A stretch of DNA of 12,500 nucleotides from Theodoxus fluviatilis (lineage: Eukaryota > Mollusca > Gastropoda > Cycloneritida > Neritidae). Under the pieces are notes generated by a model that was given only the letters and a program-made list of their open reading frames with translations, made no database searches and was not told where the DNA came from. Position 1 is the stretch's first letter; every line of letters begins with the position of its first letter. Position numbers and translations under genes: made by a program. Below, one piece after another: positions 1 through 7,386 of the stretch. The stretch covers positions 1-12,500 of the forward strand of contig JAWQFJ010018632.1 of NCBI GenBank assembly GCA_034096865.1. The letters run 5' to 3'.

Positions 1-50
1 CTCAGATTGAAGATCTGTTTGGTGGTGCTCCTACCTGGTCTGAAACCTCT

Positions 51-68
51 CACTCACTGACTCATTTA

Positions 69-149
<81 letters not shown>

Positions 150-182
150 CCTCTCTCTCTCACTCACTGACTCACTGACTCA

Positions 183-273
<91 letters not shown>
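51..273. repeat. (CT)n microsatellite, duplicated in two ~110-bp modules
   Basis: Two CT tracts are each introduced by the same CACTCACTGACTCA word, at 51 and at 161, exactly 110 bases apart. Each then runs into (CT)n with occasional CCT interruptions. The tract lies in the intron downstream of exon I, so the transcript carries (GA)n about 30 bases after the 5' splice site. Long mirror-symmetric purine-pyrimidine tracts can form intramolecular triplexes; that is general knowledge, not shown here. Positions 1-50 are non-repetitive intron with no recognisable exon. Confidence 0.9.
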
Positions 274-274
<1 letters not shown>

Positions 275-304
275 GTAGGGACACTGCAAAGGAAAACAGC
301 CAAC

Positions 305-439
305 CTGTTTGACTGCCTTGGACTCCGCCTGGGTGTCCAGAATGACCTTGACATTGGACTTGATGGTGGAGATGGCTTGCTCCAGCTGGTTGGCAATGGG
401 CAGCTTGCCATCTGGCAGTGTACCCACTGCCTCTTCAAA
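305..439 (-). CDS. CEP290: CEP290 exon I (135 nt)
   Basis: The exon is 45 codons, phase 0 at both ends: FEEAVGTLPDGKLPIANQLE, QAISTIKSNVKVILDTQAES, KAVKQ. It corresponds to vertebrate CEP290 FEEATGSIPDPSLPLPNQLE and the following K-NI--IL-TQA--K segment. The proline-containing LPDGKLPIANQ loop breaks the coiled coil and is a good landmark. The acceptor is TTTGCTTGGACAG, with a strong upstream pyrimidine run. The donor CAG|GTTGGC is weak at +3 to +6 (consensus would be GTAAGT or GTGAGT). On the sense strand a long (GA)n tract begins about 30 bases past this donor. No following exon is recognisable before position 1. Confidence 0.94.
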
Positions 440-754
440 CTGTCCAAGCAAAGAAAGAAAAAATCTGACTTTCATAAGATAAAGAGGTGACCAATTTTTA
501 AATCTTTAGAGTCATCAGCAGGCAGATTTCAAAAGGAGATTAAACGAAAGGCAATGCAAGAAAGCACTTGTCACAGTTAGTTTACAGAGTGTAGGCCTGA
601 GTGGCATGGAAAACAGTGGCACTTCAAACATGAAGAAATGTTCACATTCTAGAAGAGCTCACAAAGCTATGTATAGCCATGTTATCGCAAATAAGAAACC
701 TCTTACGACGGACCAAAAACAACCATATTTGCTCAAAATGGAACCTAAATCATC
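440..754. other. H-I intron, non-repetitive part
   Basis: AT-rich intron sequence next to the exon I acceptor. I see no exon, RNA gene or repeat in this stretch. Confidence 0.6.
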
Positions 755-1113
755 TACTTTAAAACATTAATCGCAATTTAAGATTTCTCTTAAACTCCTG
801 GGCCCGTATTCACAACGGCGATTTATCGGTGATTTATTTTAACTCCGATTTATCTCTAAACTCAGACGATTCCAACTGCCTGTTCCGCTCTCCCTTGGCT
901 GGAAACCAGTATATATAGCAAAGCGCAACCTAGGATCCTCTGACGAGCGTACCTTATCTAAACGATCAAGATAACGCGGGGCTAGGGGATAAATTGAGTG
1001 TTAAAAAGATAAATCGCCATTGTGAATACGGGCCCTGTACTTTAAGCAGATTTACTTTAAAATCCATTAATCGCAACACAAGATTTCTTTTGAACTCCTG
1101 TACTTAAAGCAGA
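755..1113. repeat. Diverged ~60-bp tandem duplication, first copy split by a MITE
   Basis: A unit beginning TACTTTAAAA, containing CATTAATCGCAA, AAGATTTCT and AACTCCTG, and ending TACTT-AAGCAGA occurs twice. Copy 1 spans 755-800 and resumes at 1038-1050. Copy 2 spans 1053-1113 uninterrupted. The copies differ at several positions, so the duplication is not recent. Copy 2 gives the empty-site sequence for the MITE inserted in copy 1. Confidence 0.8.
801..1034. mobile_element. 234-bp MITE, PIF/Harbinger-like by target duplication
   Basis: The ends are inverted repeats: 801-827 and the reverse complement of 1008-1034 match at 26 of 27 bases, both starting GGCCCGTATTCACAA. A CTG trinucleotide flanks the element on both sides (798-800 and 1035-1037). 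The neighbouring duplicate at 1100 shows the uninterrupted ACTCCTGTACTT, so CTG is a true target-site duplication. Three-base CWG or TWA duplications are typical of PIF/Harbinger transposons; the superfamily call is inference. The interior is rich in GATTTAT/ATAAATC words and has no coding capacity, so it is a non-autonomous element. It sits in the CEP290 H-I intron, more than 350 bases from the nearest exon. Confidence 0.85.
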
Positions 1114-1514
1114 AAGTATGTAGCTCCAATGAGCTTAAATTGTCTTTCAATAGCCCATCAGTCTTTTCTCTACATCTCATACAATATGAACGTCCTACCA
1201 AGAAATAGCTCAACTTTCTTACAAATAAGACATCAACTGACAAGAGTAAGTCTTTTCTACTTTCTCACCTTAGAGAAGAAATGTTTGAAAAGCAACTTCA
1301 ATTTTCTCACACAAACAAGAGCAGCCAACGAAAGTAGATCTTTCATACTCTAGGATGTCACACAGCTTTTAAAAAGAGGTGCTTTGGGTTCTAACATCTT
1401 GGACAGAGTCAATAAGTTGTAGACTTCCTCTCATTTCACAGACTAGCCAATCAGAACAAGAATATCATCTTCCTGCACATCAAGGAGCAGCCAATTAGGG
1501 CCAGGGTTACTGAC
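1114..1514. other. H-I intron, remainder
   Basis: AT-rich single-copy intron. A 74-codon plus-strand open frame at 1129-1353 has no recognisable similarity and no supporting signal. I see nothing else in it. Confidence 0.6.
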
Positions 1515-1622
1515 CTTGGATGCAGCCCCTGCAATTTCATTGGTGTACTTCTCCATGACTTGGATGTTGCGTTCCAGCTCCACCTCCCTGTGCTCCCAGG
1601 TCAGCTGCCTTTCCTCGAACTC
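1515..1622 (-). CDS. CEP290: CEP290 exon H (108 nt)
   Basis: The exon is 36 codons, phase 0 at both ends: EFEERQLTWEHREVELERN, IQVMEKYTNEIAGAASK. It matches vertebrate FHEERQMAWDQREVDLERQ and following residues, including the EERQ, the Trp, the REV-LER block and the NEI--AA-K tail. The donor is TCCAAG|GTCAGT. The acceptor GTTGGCGCAG has a poor pyrimidine tract; I placed it by homology to the K-(F/E)-EERQ junction and by phase. An upstream in-frame open stretch continues to about 1685 without a stop, so a longer exon using another acceptor is possible, but the extra residues do not resemble CEP290. Confidence 0.92.
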
Positions 1623-2376
1623 CTGCGCCAACACAGTCAACTGGCAGTCAGATATCTCTGTCACATTATCAGCTCTATCTTTCAAGCATTAGCAAGTCAG
1701 TTTCAATCACCAGTGGGTTTCAAATAAGTATCTATCTGTAAGAAATGATCAGCTGTGTCAAATAGTCACCTGTATGTATCAAAGGATATGCCATTTCCCA
1801 AATGGCTCATGCATATTTCTTGATCAGATCTCAGTCTTATATAGTCACCCGCCTGCAGATGAAACATCATCTTCCAAACAAATATGTATACGTATCAACA
1901 TATCTAATAAATCTTAGCACAACGGAAAGGTTAGGCAAGCAGTTTATGTGGGCATTCCCCTAAAGCTCACGTCAAGTCTTTGACAGTTTTTACATTGGCC
2001 ATTACAGCTGTACCATGATGAAGTGAAAACTGCCGAGTGTCATGGGGCTCTAATAACATTTGATGTCTATAAACATTGTACACAAGACTAGCTCCCTCTC
2101 TGCACCTTGCCTCCCAGGGAAATTGTAGGCTTCGTCTCCTGATCTTCTTAGTGTTCTGCGTTCAGTGACCATGCAGGGAACATCTGGCCTCACTTTCCTT
2201 AGGTCATCACTTGACCGCTAGACTTCAAACAATGAGTCCAAGGAGTATATTGGGAGGGGGACTCTGAGGCGCAGCCAACATTAGGGTCAGTTTGGGAATG
2301 GTAGCAATGGGCAAAGAAAGTATGGGACAAGATGATATAAGAGGCTTTGGTGGGAACACGAGCAGCAAAAGCCCAC
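1623..2376. other. G-H intron (754 bp)
   Basis: Single-copy intron with GT and AG ends on the minus strand. I see no repeats, transposon ends or additional exon in it. Confidence 0.65.
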
Positions 2377-2457
2377 CTTGGTCTGCTGCACCAGCTCTGC
2401 CTCCAACGAGGCGATGGTTGATTCGTGGGTTTTGATCACGTCTTCCAGGTACTTGAC
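2377..2457 (-). CDS. CEP290: CEP290 exon G (81 nt)
   Basis: This is the shortest complete exon after exon A: 27 codons, phase 0 at both ends. The acceptor is GCGTTTGCAG and the donor is ACCAAG|GTGGGC. It encodes VKYLEDVIKTHESTIASLEA followed by ELVQQTK. This aligns with vertebrate IKYLNNIISEYERTISSLEE followed by EIVQQNK, which joins directly to the EERQ of the next exon in both species. The heptad spacing of Val, Leu, Ile and Leu residues is regular. The open frame continues through the donor into intron sequence, so any annotation that extends this exon leftward past 2377 would be wrong. Confidence 0.94.
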
Positions 2458-2906
2458 CTGCAAACGCAATGCAATATTGCATCATGGCATCGATGAATGT
2501 AAAAAAAGGCAACATCGTTTGAACCAAATGAGTGCAAAGTGAAGGTGCATGACAGGACTCGTCAGATTGAATGCAGTTTTGATCTGCTTAAGTTCAATAA
2601 ATCGTGGTTTATACAAGTCCCTGATATTTGAAAAAAAATATTTCAAAGATGTAAGAAAAATAAATTGATTACAGCAACTTCTTTTGTGTCAATGATATCT
2701 GTCCTCAATCATTTCAGTTTACCTTCAGAAACACTTTCTTTGGTATTTCGTCTTAGTCTTTATTCAAAGATGGCCGAACTTCATCACTCAAAACCCGCAC
2801 TCTTACTTCTGTGTTTCATTGCATCAGTTCATCTATCTTCTTTTTCTCACTCTTTATTTTTTATACAGATTCAAAGTACACACCCTTCTCTCTCTTAGCA
2901 GAGCTA
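2458..2906. other. F-G intron, non-repetitive part
   Basis: AT-rich intron sequence upstream, in gene sense, of exon G. No feature is recognisable; plus-strand open frames here lack any coding signal. Confidence 0.6.
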
Positions 2907-3050
2907 CACACAACACCATGCATTTAATACAGGAGTAACACACAACACCATGCATTTAATACAGGAGTAACACACAACACCATGCATTTAATACAGGAGT
3001 AACACACAATTCACCATGCATTTAATACAGGAGTAACAAACAATTCACTT
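2907..3050. repeat. 32-bp minisatellite, about 4.4 copies
   Basis: The unit joins CACACAACACCATG with CATTTAATACAGGAGTAA. Copies 1-3 (2907, 2939, 2971) are 32 bp and apparently identical. Copy 4 (3003-3036) is 34 bp, with CACACAATTCACC replacing CACACAACACC. A fifth partial copy (3037-3050) begins CAAACAATTCACT. The near-identity of copies 1-3 suggests recent expansion. The array lies within the F-G intron, ending about 15 bases from the exon F donor. Confidence 0.92.
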
Positions 3051-3066
3051 TGCCTCAATTACTCAC

Positions 3067-3261
3067 CTTCTGCAGAAGTTTGTTGTTTTGCCGTTTCTGC
3101 TTCATCTCCTCCAGACGGATGGCGTCCATCTTGCTGTGCCACTCAGCCACCTTGGCGGCACCGCGGCCGTCTTTGAGTGTGGAGATGAGTTCCTGCAGAC
3201 TGGAATGCTGCAGCTGCAGCTCTGCCAACTTGTCCTCCACCTCCTCCCGCTCCCTGCGCAC
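3067..3261 (-). CDS. CEP290: CEP290 exon F (195 nt)
   Basis: The exon lies between a CACTGACAG acceptor and a CAGAAG|GTGAGT donor on the minus strand, with 65 codons and phase 0 at both ends. It reads VRREREEVEDKLAELQLQ, HSSLQELISTLKDGRGAAK, VAEWHSKMDAIRLEEMK, then QKRQNNKLLQK. The motif LQELISTLKD-(K/R)GA-KV--WH-K---LRL-E-K matches vertebrate CEP290 (LEELISTLKDTKGAQKV) with no length change. The single Trp followed by His is shared. A coiled coil is predicted across the exon. A 32-bp minisatellite begins about 15 bases past the donor. Open frames on the opposite strand over this exon are antisense shadows. Confidence 0.95.
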
Positions 3262-4011
3262 CTGTCAGTGAACATGCAGACACTCAGTGTCAGAGCTTTG
3301 TATGACAGACAATGCCAGGCAGGCCAGAATATTTGAGTCAGAAATTTGACAGACGTTGCTCTTGAATACATGATTGCGGTCTGCTACCTCTGGAGCTCCA
3401 ACAGGGATTCAAAATATTCCAAAGACTTTCAAACATGGGCATCGCTTGTCTGAATGAAATACTTTTTTTTTTTTACTATTTAAGATTCATTGTAAGGCAT
3501 TCTACAAGTTAATTGTGAAAAGTTTAAGAGTGAAATACATGTGCCTAGGAATGTTTCTGCCATAATAATTCATCTAAAATTAATACCGATTAAAAACTCA
3601 TCCTCTACTGCTGACTAGTGATGTGGCCAATCAAAAATCGTATAACTCCTACTGGGCTGCTTCAGCATGTCTATCCAGCTTTTGAAAACTTTCCTATGAA
3701 ATTATTTCCTGCTGAAGAAACATATATCTTTTTTAAAATCTGATGATCTCTTTAAAAAAATTACTCATAAGCTACTTTTGCATCAGTGATGCAGAGACAG
3801 AGACAGGCAGGAAAAAAAGCACAGAAAAACCTGAGAATGAGACAGGGTGAGAGACACTGAAGTTGCAAAAGCTGAAAAAGAAGCAGAAGTAGAGACTGTA
3901 GAGAGAAAAACATAGATGCAAACAAAGCACACAGGAGATCAGCAATCCAGATTGAGGCAGACAACAAGGGGCAACAGATACAGATAGAGACAAGCACGGA
4001 ACAATAGTAGT
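3262..4011. other. E-F intron, non-repetitive part
   Basis: Intron sequence with a short poly-T run near 3464. Between about 3785 and 3990 the plus strand is purine-rich, with degenerate GACAGAGA words. No exon or transposon end was recognised. Confidence 0.55.
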
Positions 4012-4047
4012 CACACACACACACGCGCACACACACACACACACACA

Positions 4048-4086
<39 letters not shown>

Positions 4087-4136
4087 GCACAAGTAAACAC
4101 ACACACACACAAGTACACACACACACACACACACAC

Positions 4137-4202
<66 letters not shown>

Positions 4203-4231
4203 GTACACACACACACACACACATACACACA
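4012..4231. repeat. (AC)n microsatellite with AAGTA interruptions
   Basis: About 220 bp of AC dinucleotide, broken by GC and AGAC variants near the left and by AAGTA words near 4090, 4111, 4138 and 4201, which implies block duplication within the tract. In the CEP290 transcript this is (UG)n, starting about 88 bases past the exon E donor. All Cys/Val open frames across it are repeat artefacts. Confidence 0.95.
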
Positions 4232-4319
4232 AAGAGATACAAATGAAGAGACAAGGACGAAAACAACTACTTGGACACGGAGACGCGGGCCAAGGGCACA
4301 GACGGAGGCTGAGACCGAC

Positions 4320-4433
4320 CTTGAGGAGCTCCATTTCCATCTTGGCTTTGTCCTGTTGCAGCTGCAGCATGTTCTTGGCAAACTTCTCCTGCTTGGACAG
4401 AGGCACCGCCCCCGCAAACTGCAGCCTCAGATC
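4320..4433 (-). CDS. CEP290: CEP290 exon E (114 nt)
   Basis: The exon is 38 whole codons, phase 0 at both ends: DLRLQFAGAVPLSKQEKF, AKNMLQLQQDKAKMEMELLK. The QFAGAVPL--QEKF--NM-QLQ-DK pattern matches vertebrate QFSGALPLAQQEKFSK and following residues, an unusually conserved non-heptad break with a Pro in the coiled coil. The donor is AAG|GTCGGT, weaker than consensus at +3. The acceptor is GCTGCTTGCAG, and the 28-bp tandem array begins within five bases of it on the intron side, so the polypyrimidine tract and any branch point must come from repeat sequence. A (TG)n tract starts about 88 bases past the donor. The symmetric exon could be skipped without a frameshift. Confidence 0.95.
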
Positions 4434-4437
4434 CTGC

Positions 4438-6641
4438 AAGCAGCACAGCACATTGCTGTCATTACTAGCAGCACAGCACGTTGCTATCATTACTAGCAGC
4501 ACAGCACGTTGCCATCATTACTAGCAGCACAGCACGTTGCTGTCATTACTAGCAGCACAGCACGTTGCTGTCATTACTAGCAGCACAGCACGTTGCTATC
4601 ATTACTAGCAGCACAGCACATTCTCGTCATTACTAGCAGCACAGCACGTTGCTGTCATTACTAGCAGCACAGCACGTTGATATATTTACTAGCAGCACAG
4701 CACGTTGCTGTCATTACTAGCAGCACAGCACATTGCTGTCATTACTAGCAGCACAGCACGATGCCGTCATTACTAACAGCACAACACGTTGCTGTCATTA
4801 CTAGCAGCACAGCACGTTGCTATCATTACTAGTAGCACAGCACATTGGTGTCATTACTAGCAGCACAGCACGTTGCTATCATTACTAGCAGCACAGCATG
4901 TTGATATATTTACTAGCAGCACAGCACGTTGCTGTCATTACTAGCAGCACAGCACGTTGCTGTCATTACTAGCAGCACAACACGTTGCTGTCATTACTAG
5001 CAGCACAGCACGTTGCTGTCATTACTAGCAGCACAGCACGTTGCCGTCATTATTAGCAGCACAGCACGTTGCTGTCATTACTAGCAGCACAGCACGTTGC
5101 TGTCATTACTAGCAGCACAGCACGTTGCTGTCATTACTAGAAGCACAGCACGTTGCAATCATTACTAGCAGCACAGCACGTTGCTGTCGTTACTAGCAGC
5201 ACAGCACGTTGCTATCATTACTAGCAGCACAGCACGTTGCTGTCATTACTAGCAGCACAGCACATTGCTGTCATTACTAGCAGCACAGCACGTTGCTGTC
5301 ATTACTAGCAGCACAGCACGTTGCTGTCATTACTAGCAGCACAGCACATTGCTGTCATTACTAGCAGCACAGCACGTTGCTGTCATTACTAGCAGCACAG
5401 CACATTGCTGTCATTACTAGCAGCACAGCACGTTGCTGTCATTACTAGCAGCACAGCACGTTGCTGTCATTACTAGCAGCACAGCACGTTGCTATCATTA
5501 CTAGCAGCACAGCACATTGTGTCATTACTAGCAGCACAGCACGTTGCTATCATTACTAGCAGCACAGCACGTTGATATATTTACTAGCAGCACAGCACGT
5601 TGCTGTCATTACTAGCAGCACAGCACGTTGCTGTCATTACTAGCAGCACAGCACGTTGCTGTCATTACTAGCAGCACAGCACATTGCCGTCATTACTAGC
5701 AGCACAGCACGTTGCTGTCATTACTAGCAGCACAGCACATTGCCGTCATTACTAGCAGCACAGCACATTGCCGTCATTACTAGCAGCACAGCACGTTGCT
5801 GTCATTACTAGCAGCACAGCACATTGGTGTCATTACTAGCAGCACAGCACATTGCCGTCATTACTAGCAGCACAGCACGTTGCTGTCATTACTAGCAGCA
5901 CAGCACATTGGTGTCATTACTAGCAGCACAGCACATTGGTGTCATTACTAGCAGCACAGCACGTTGCTATCATTACTAGCAGCACAGCACATTGCTGTCA
6001 TTACTAGCAGCACAGCATGTTGCTGTCATTACTAGCAGCACAGCATGTTGCCATCATTACTAGCCACGTTGCTGTCATTACTAGCAGCACAGCACGTTGC
6101 TGTCATTACTAGCAGCACAGCACGTTGCTGTCATTACTAGCAGCACAGCACGTTGCCGTCATTACTAGCAGCACAGCACGTTGCCGTCATTACTAGCAGC
6201 ACAGCACGTTGCTGTCATTACTAGCAGCACAGCACGTTGCTGTCATTACTAGCAGCACAGCTCGTTGCTGTCATTACTAGCAGCACAGCACATTGCTGTC
6301 ATTACTAGCAGTACAGCACATTGCTGTCATTACTAGCAGTACAGCACATTGCTGTCATTACTAGCAGCACAGCACATTGCCGTCATTACTAGCAGTACAG
6401 CACGTTGCTGTCATTACTAGCAGCACAGCACGTTGCTGTCATTACTAGCAGCACAGCACATTGCTGTCATTACTAGCAGCACAGCACGTTGCTGTCATTA
6501 CTAGCAGCACAACACGTTGATATCATTACTAGCAGCACAGCACGTTGCTGTCATTACTAGCAGCACAGCACGTTGCTGTCATTACTAGCAGCACAGCACA
6601 TTGCTGTCATTACTAGCAGCACAGCACATTGGTGTCATTAT
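4438..6641. repeat. 28-bp minisatellite, about 79 copies
   Basis: The consensus unit joins ATTACTAGCAGCACAGCA with CGTTGCTGTC. Nearly all units are exactly 28 bp; exceptions are a unit near 6061 missing seven bases and one near 5520 missing one. Most variation is confined to CGTTGCTGTC, with recurring forms CATTGCTGTC, CGTTGCTATC, CATTGCCGTC, CATTGGTGTC and CGTTGATATAT. Each canonical unit contains ACAGCA-CGT-TGCTGT, a six-base stem with a three-base loop. The array occupies most of the D-E intron and starts at the exon E acceptor. There are no unique spacers, so it is not CRISPR. Confidence 0.97.
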
Positions 6642-6839
6642 TCTATCGAAATGCAATAATAACTCAGTGCAGCAAACCAGTGCAAAGTGTTGCAGACCGC
6701 AGTATCAATGCTGTTGGCAATGCAGCAAATTTTCAGATATGACGTATTCAAATAGAGGTGAAATTTACTATTCAAGACAGCAATACACTTGTGATTATAA
6801 AACAAATTACTTTCCCATCCATCCCTTTCTCATCCACTC
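6642..6839. other. D-E intron, single-copy spacer
   Basis: A short single-copy stretch between the 28-bp array and the (AC)n tract; no feature is recognisable. Confidence 0.5.
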
Positions 6840-6887
6840 CCACACAAACACACACACACACACACATTATGCAAGCATGTAATACAT

Positions 6888-6960
<73 letters not shown>

Positions 6961-7080
6961 TTATGCAAGCATGTAATACACACACACAATCACACACACA
7001 AATAATCACGAACACACACACGAACACACCCATACACACACCACCACCACCCGCAACCACACACACACCAACCAAACCAC
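6840..7080. repeat. (AC)n microsatellite with a duplicated 94-bp module
   Basis: AC dinucleotide tracts contain two copies of ATTATGCAAGCATGTAATAC, starting near 6866 and 6960, 94 bases apart. This shows that a block of microsatellite plus insert was duplicated. Towards 7080 the tract degrades into CCA-rich sequence. In the transcript it is (UG)n, beginning roughly 60 bases past the exon D donor. Confidence 0.92.
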
Positions 7081-7092
7081 ACACCAACGCCA

Positions 7093-7137
7093 CCCACCCG
7101 CCCCATCCCCTTAACCCTCTACGTCCCCACACACCCC
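7093..7137 (-). promoter_or_regulatory. G-run cluster with G-quadruplex potential at the exon D 5' splice site
   Basis: On the minus strand (transcript sense) seven runs of three or four G lie in 45 bases: complements of C-runs at 7093, 7097, 7101, 7107, 7115, 7125 and 7134. The runs at 7093-7117 are separated by loops of 1, 1, 2 and 4 bases, which meets the usual G-quadruplex pattern. The cluster begins two bases past the GT of the exon D donor. G-runs next to donors are known intronic splicing enhancers bound by hnRNP H/F; that role here is inference. Confidence 0.6.
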
Positions 7138-7140
7138 TAC

Positions 7141-7343
7141 CTGTAGACTGCGCTTGAGATAGCGAGTTTTGGAGGCTGCCTCCTGGCGCGTGTGGAAGAT
7201 GGCCGAGTCTTTGCTGTCCACGCGTTGCTCCAGACGCAGCACATGCAACTCCAGTTTGGTCACCTTCTTGCGCGCCTCCTCCAGCTGTCGCAGTGCAGTG
7301 CCCTCACTCACCTGCAGCTGCACGATCTGCCGGTGAAGCTTTC
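7141..7343 (-). CDS. CEP290: CEP290 exon D (203 nt)
   Basis: The exon lies between a CATACCTGCAG acceptor and a CTACAG|GTAGGG donor. It completes a split Gly codon (GGA) and encodes 67 further residues: [40 protein letters not shown], then [10 protein letters not shown] and [17 protein letters not shown]. It ends in phase 0. KLH, LQVSE-TAL--LE, LRLEQ-V--K and the final basic R-L-R-SLQ all line up with vertebrate CEP290 directly after QSDEKSLI. The string is helical throughout and basic near its end. Its donor has G at +4 to +6 (GTAGGG rather than GTAAGT) and sits beside a cluster of G-runs, reported separately. Confidence 0.95.
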
Positions 7344-7386
7344 CTGCAGGTATGGAGAGGAGCATGCTAGTGAGGGCAACACATAG

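Noticed and set aside
1..50. Next CEP290 exon at the left edge
   Set aside because: The minus-strand reading after the possible acceptor near 45 meets a stop at once and does not resemble the expected continuation.
1129..1353. 74-codon plus-strand frame in the H-I intron
   Set aside because: No recognisable similarity, domain or signal; length is expected by chance in AT-rich intron.
1623..1685. Longer version of exon H using an upstream acceptor
   Set aside because: The extra residues lack similarity to CEP290, while the chosen acceptor gives gap-free continuity with exon G.
3050..3371. Overlapping open frames on both strands over exon F
   Set aside because: Antisense and alternate-frame shadows of the CEP290 exon, which alone matches the protein family and has correct splice sites.
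3761..4502. Minus-strand frames rich in Cys and Val, 160-220 codons
   Set aside because: Translation of (TG)n. Only the part at 4320-4433 is a real exon.
4438..6641. Possible CRISPR array (28-bp repeats in large number)
   Set aside because: Units are directly adjacent with no spacers, and the setting is a eukaryotic intron.
7111..7118. TTAACCCT as a telomere-like repeat
   Set aside because: A single copy inside C-rich degenerate repeat; no tandem series.
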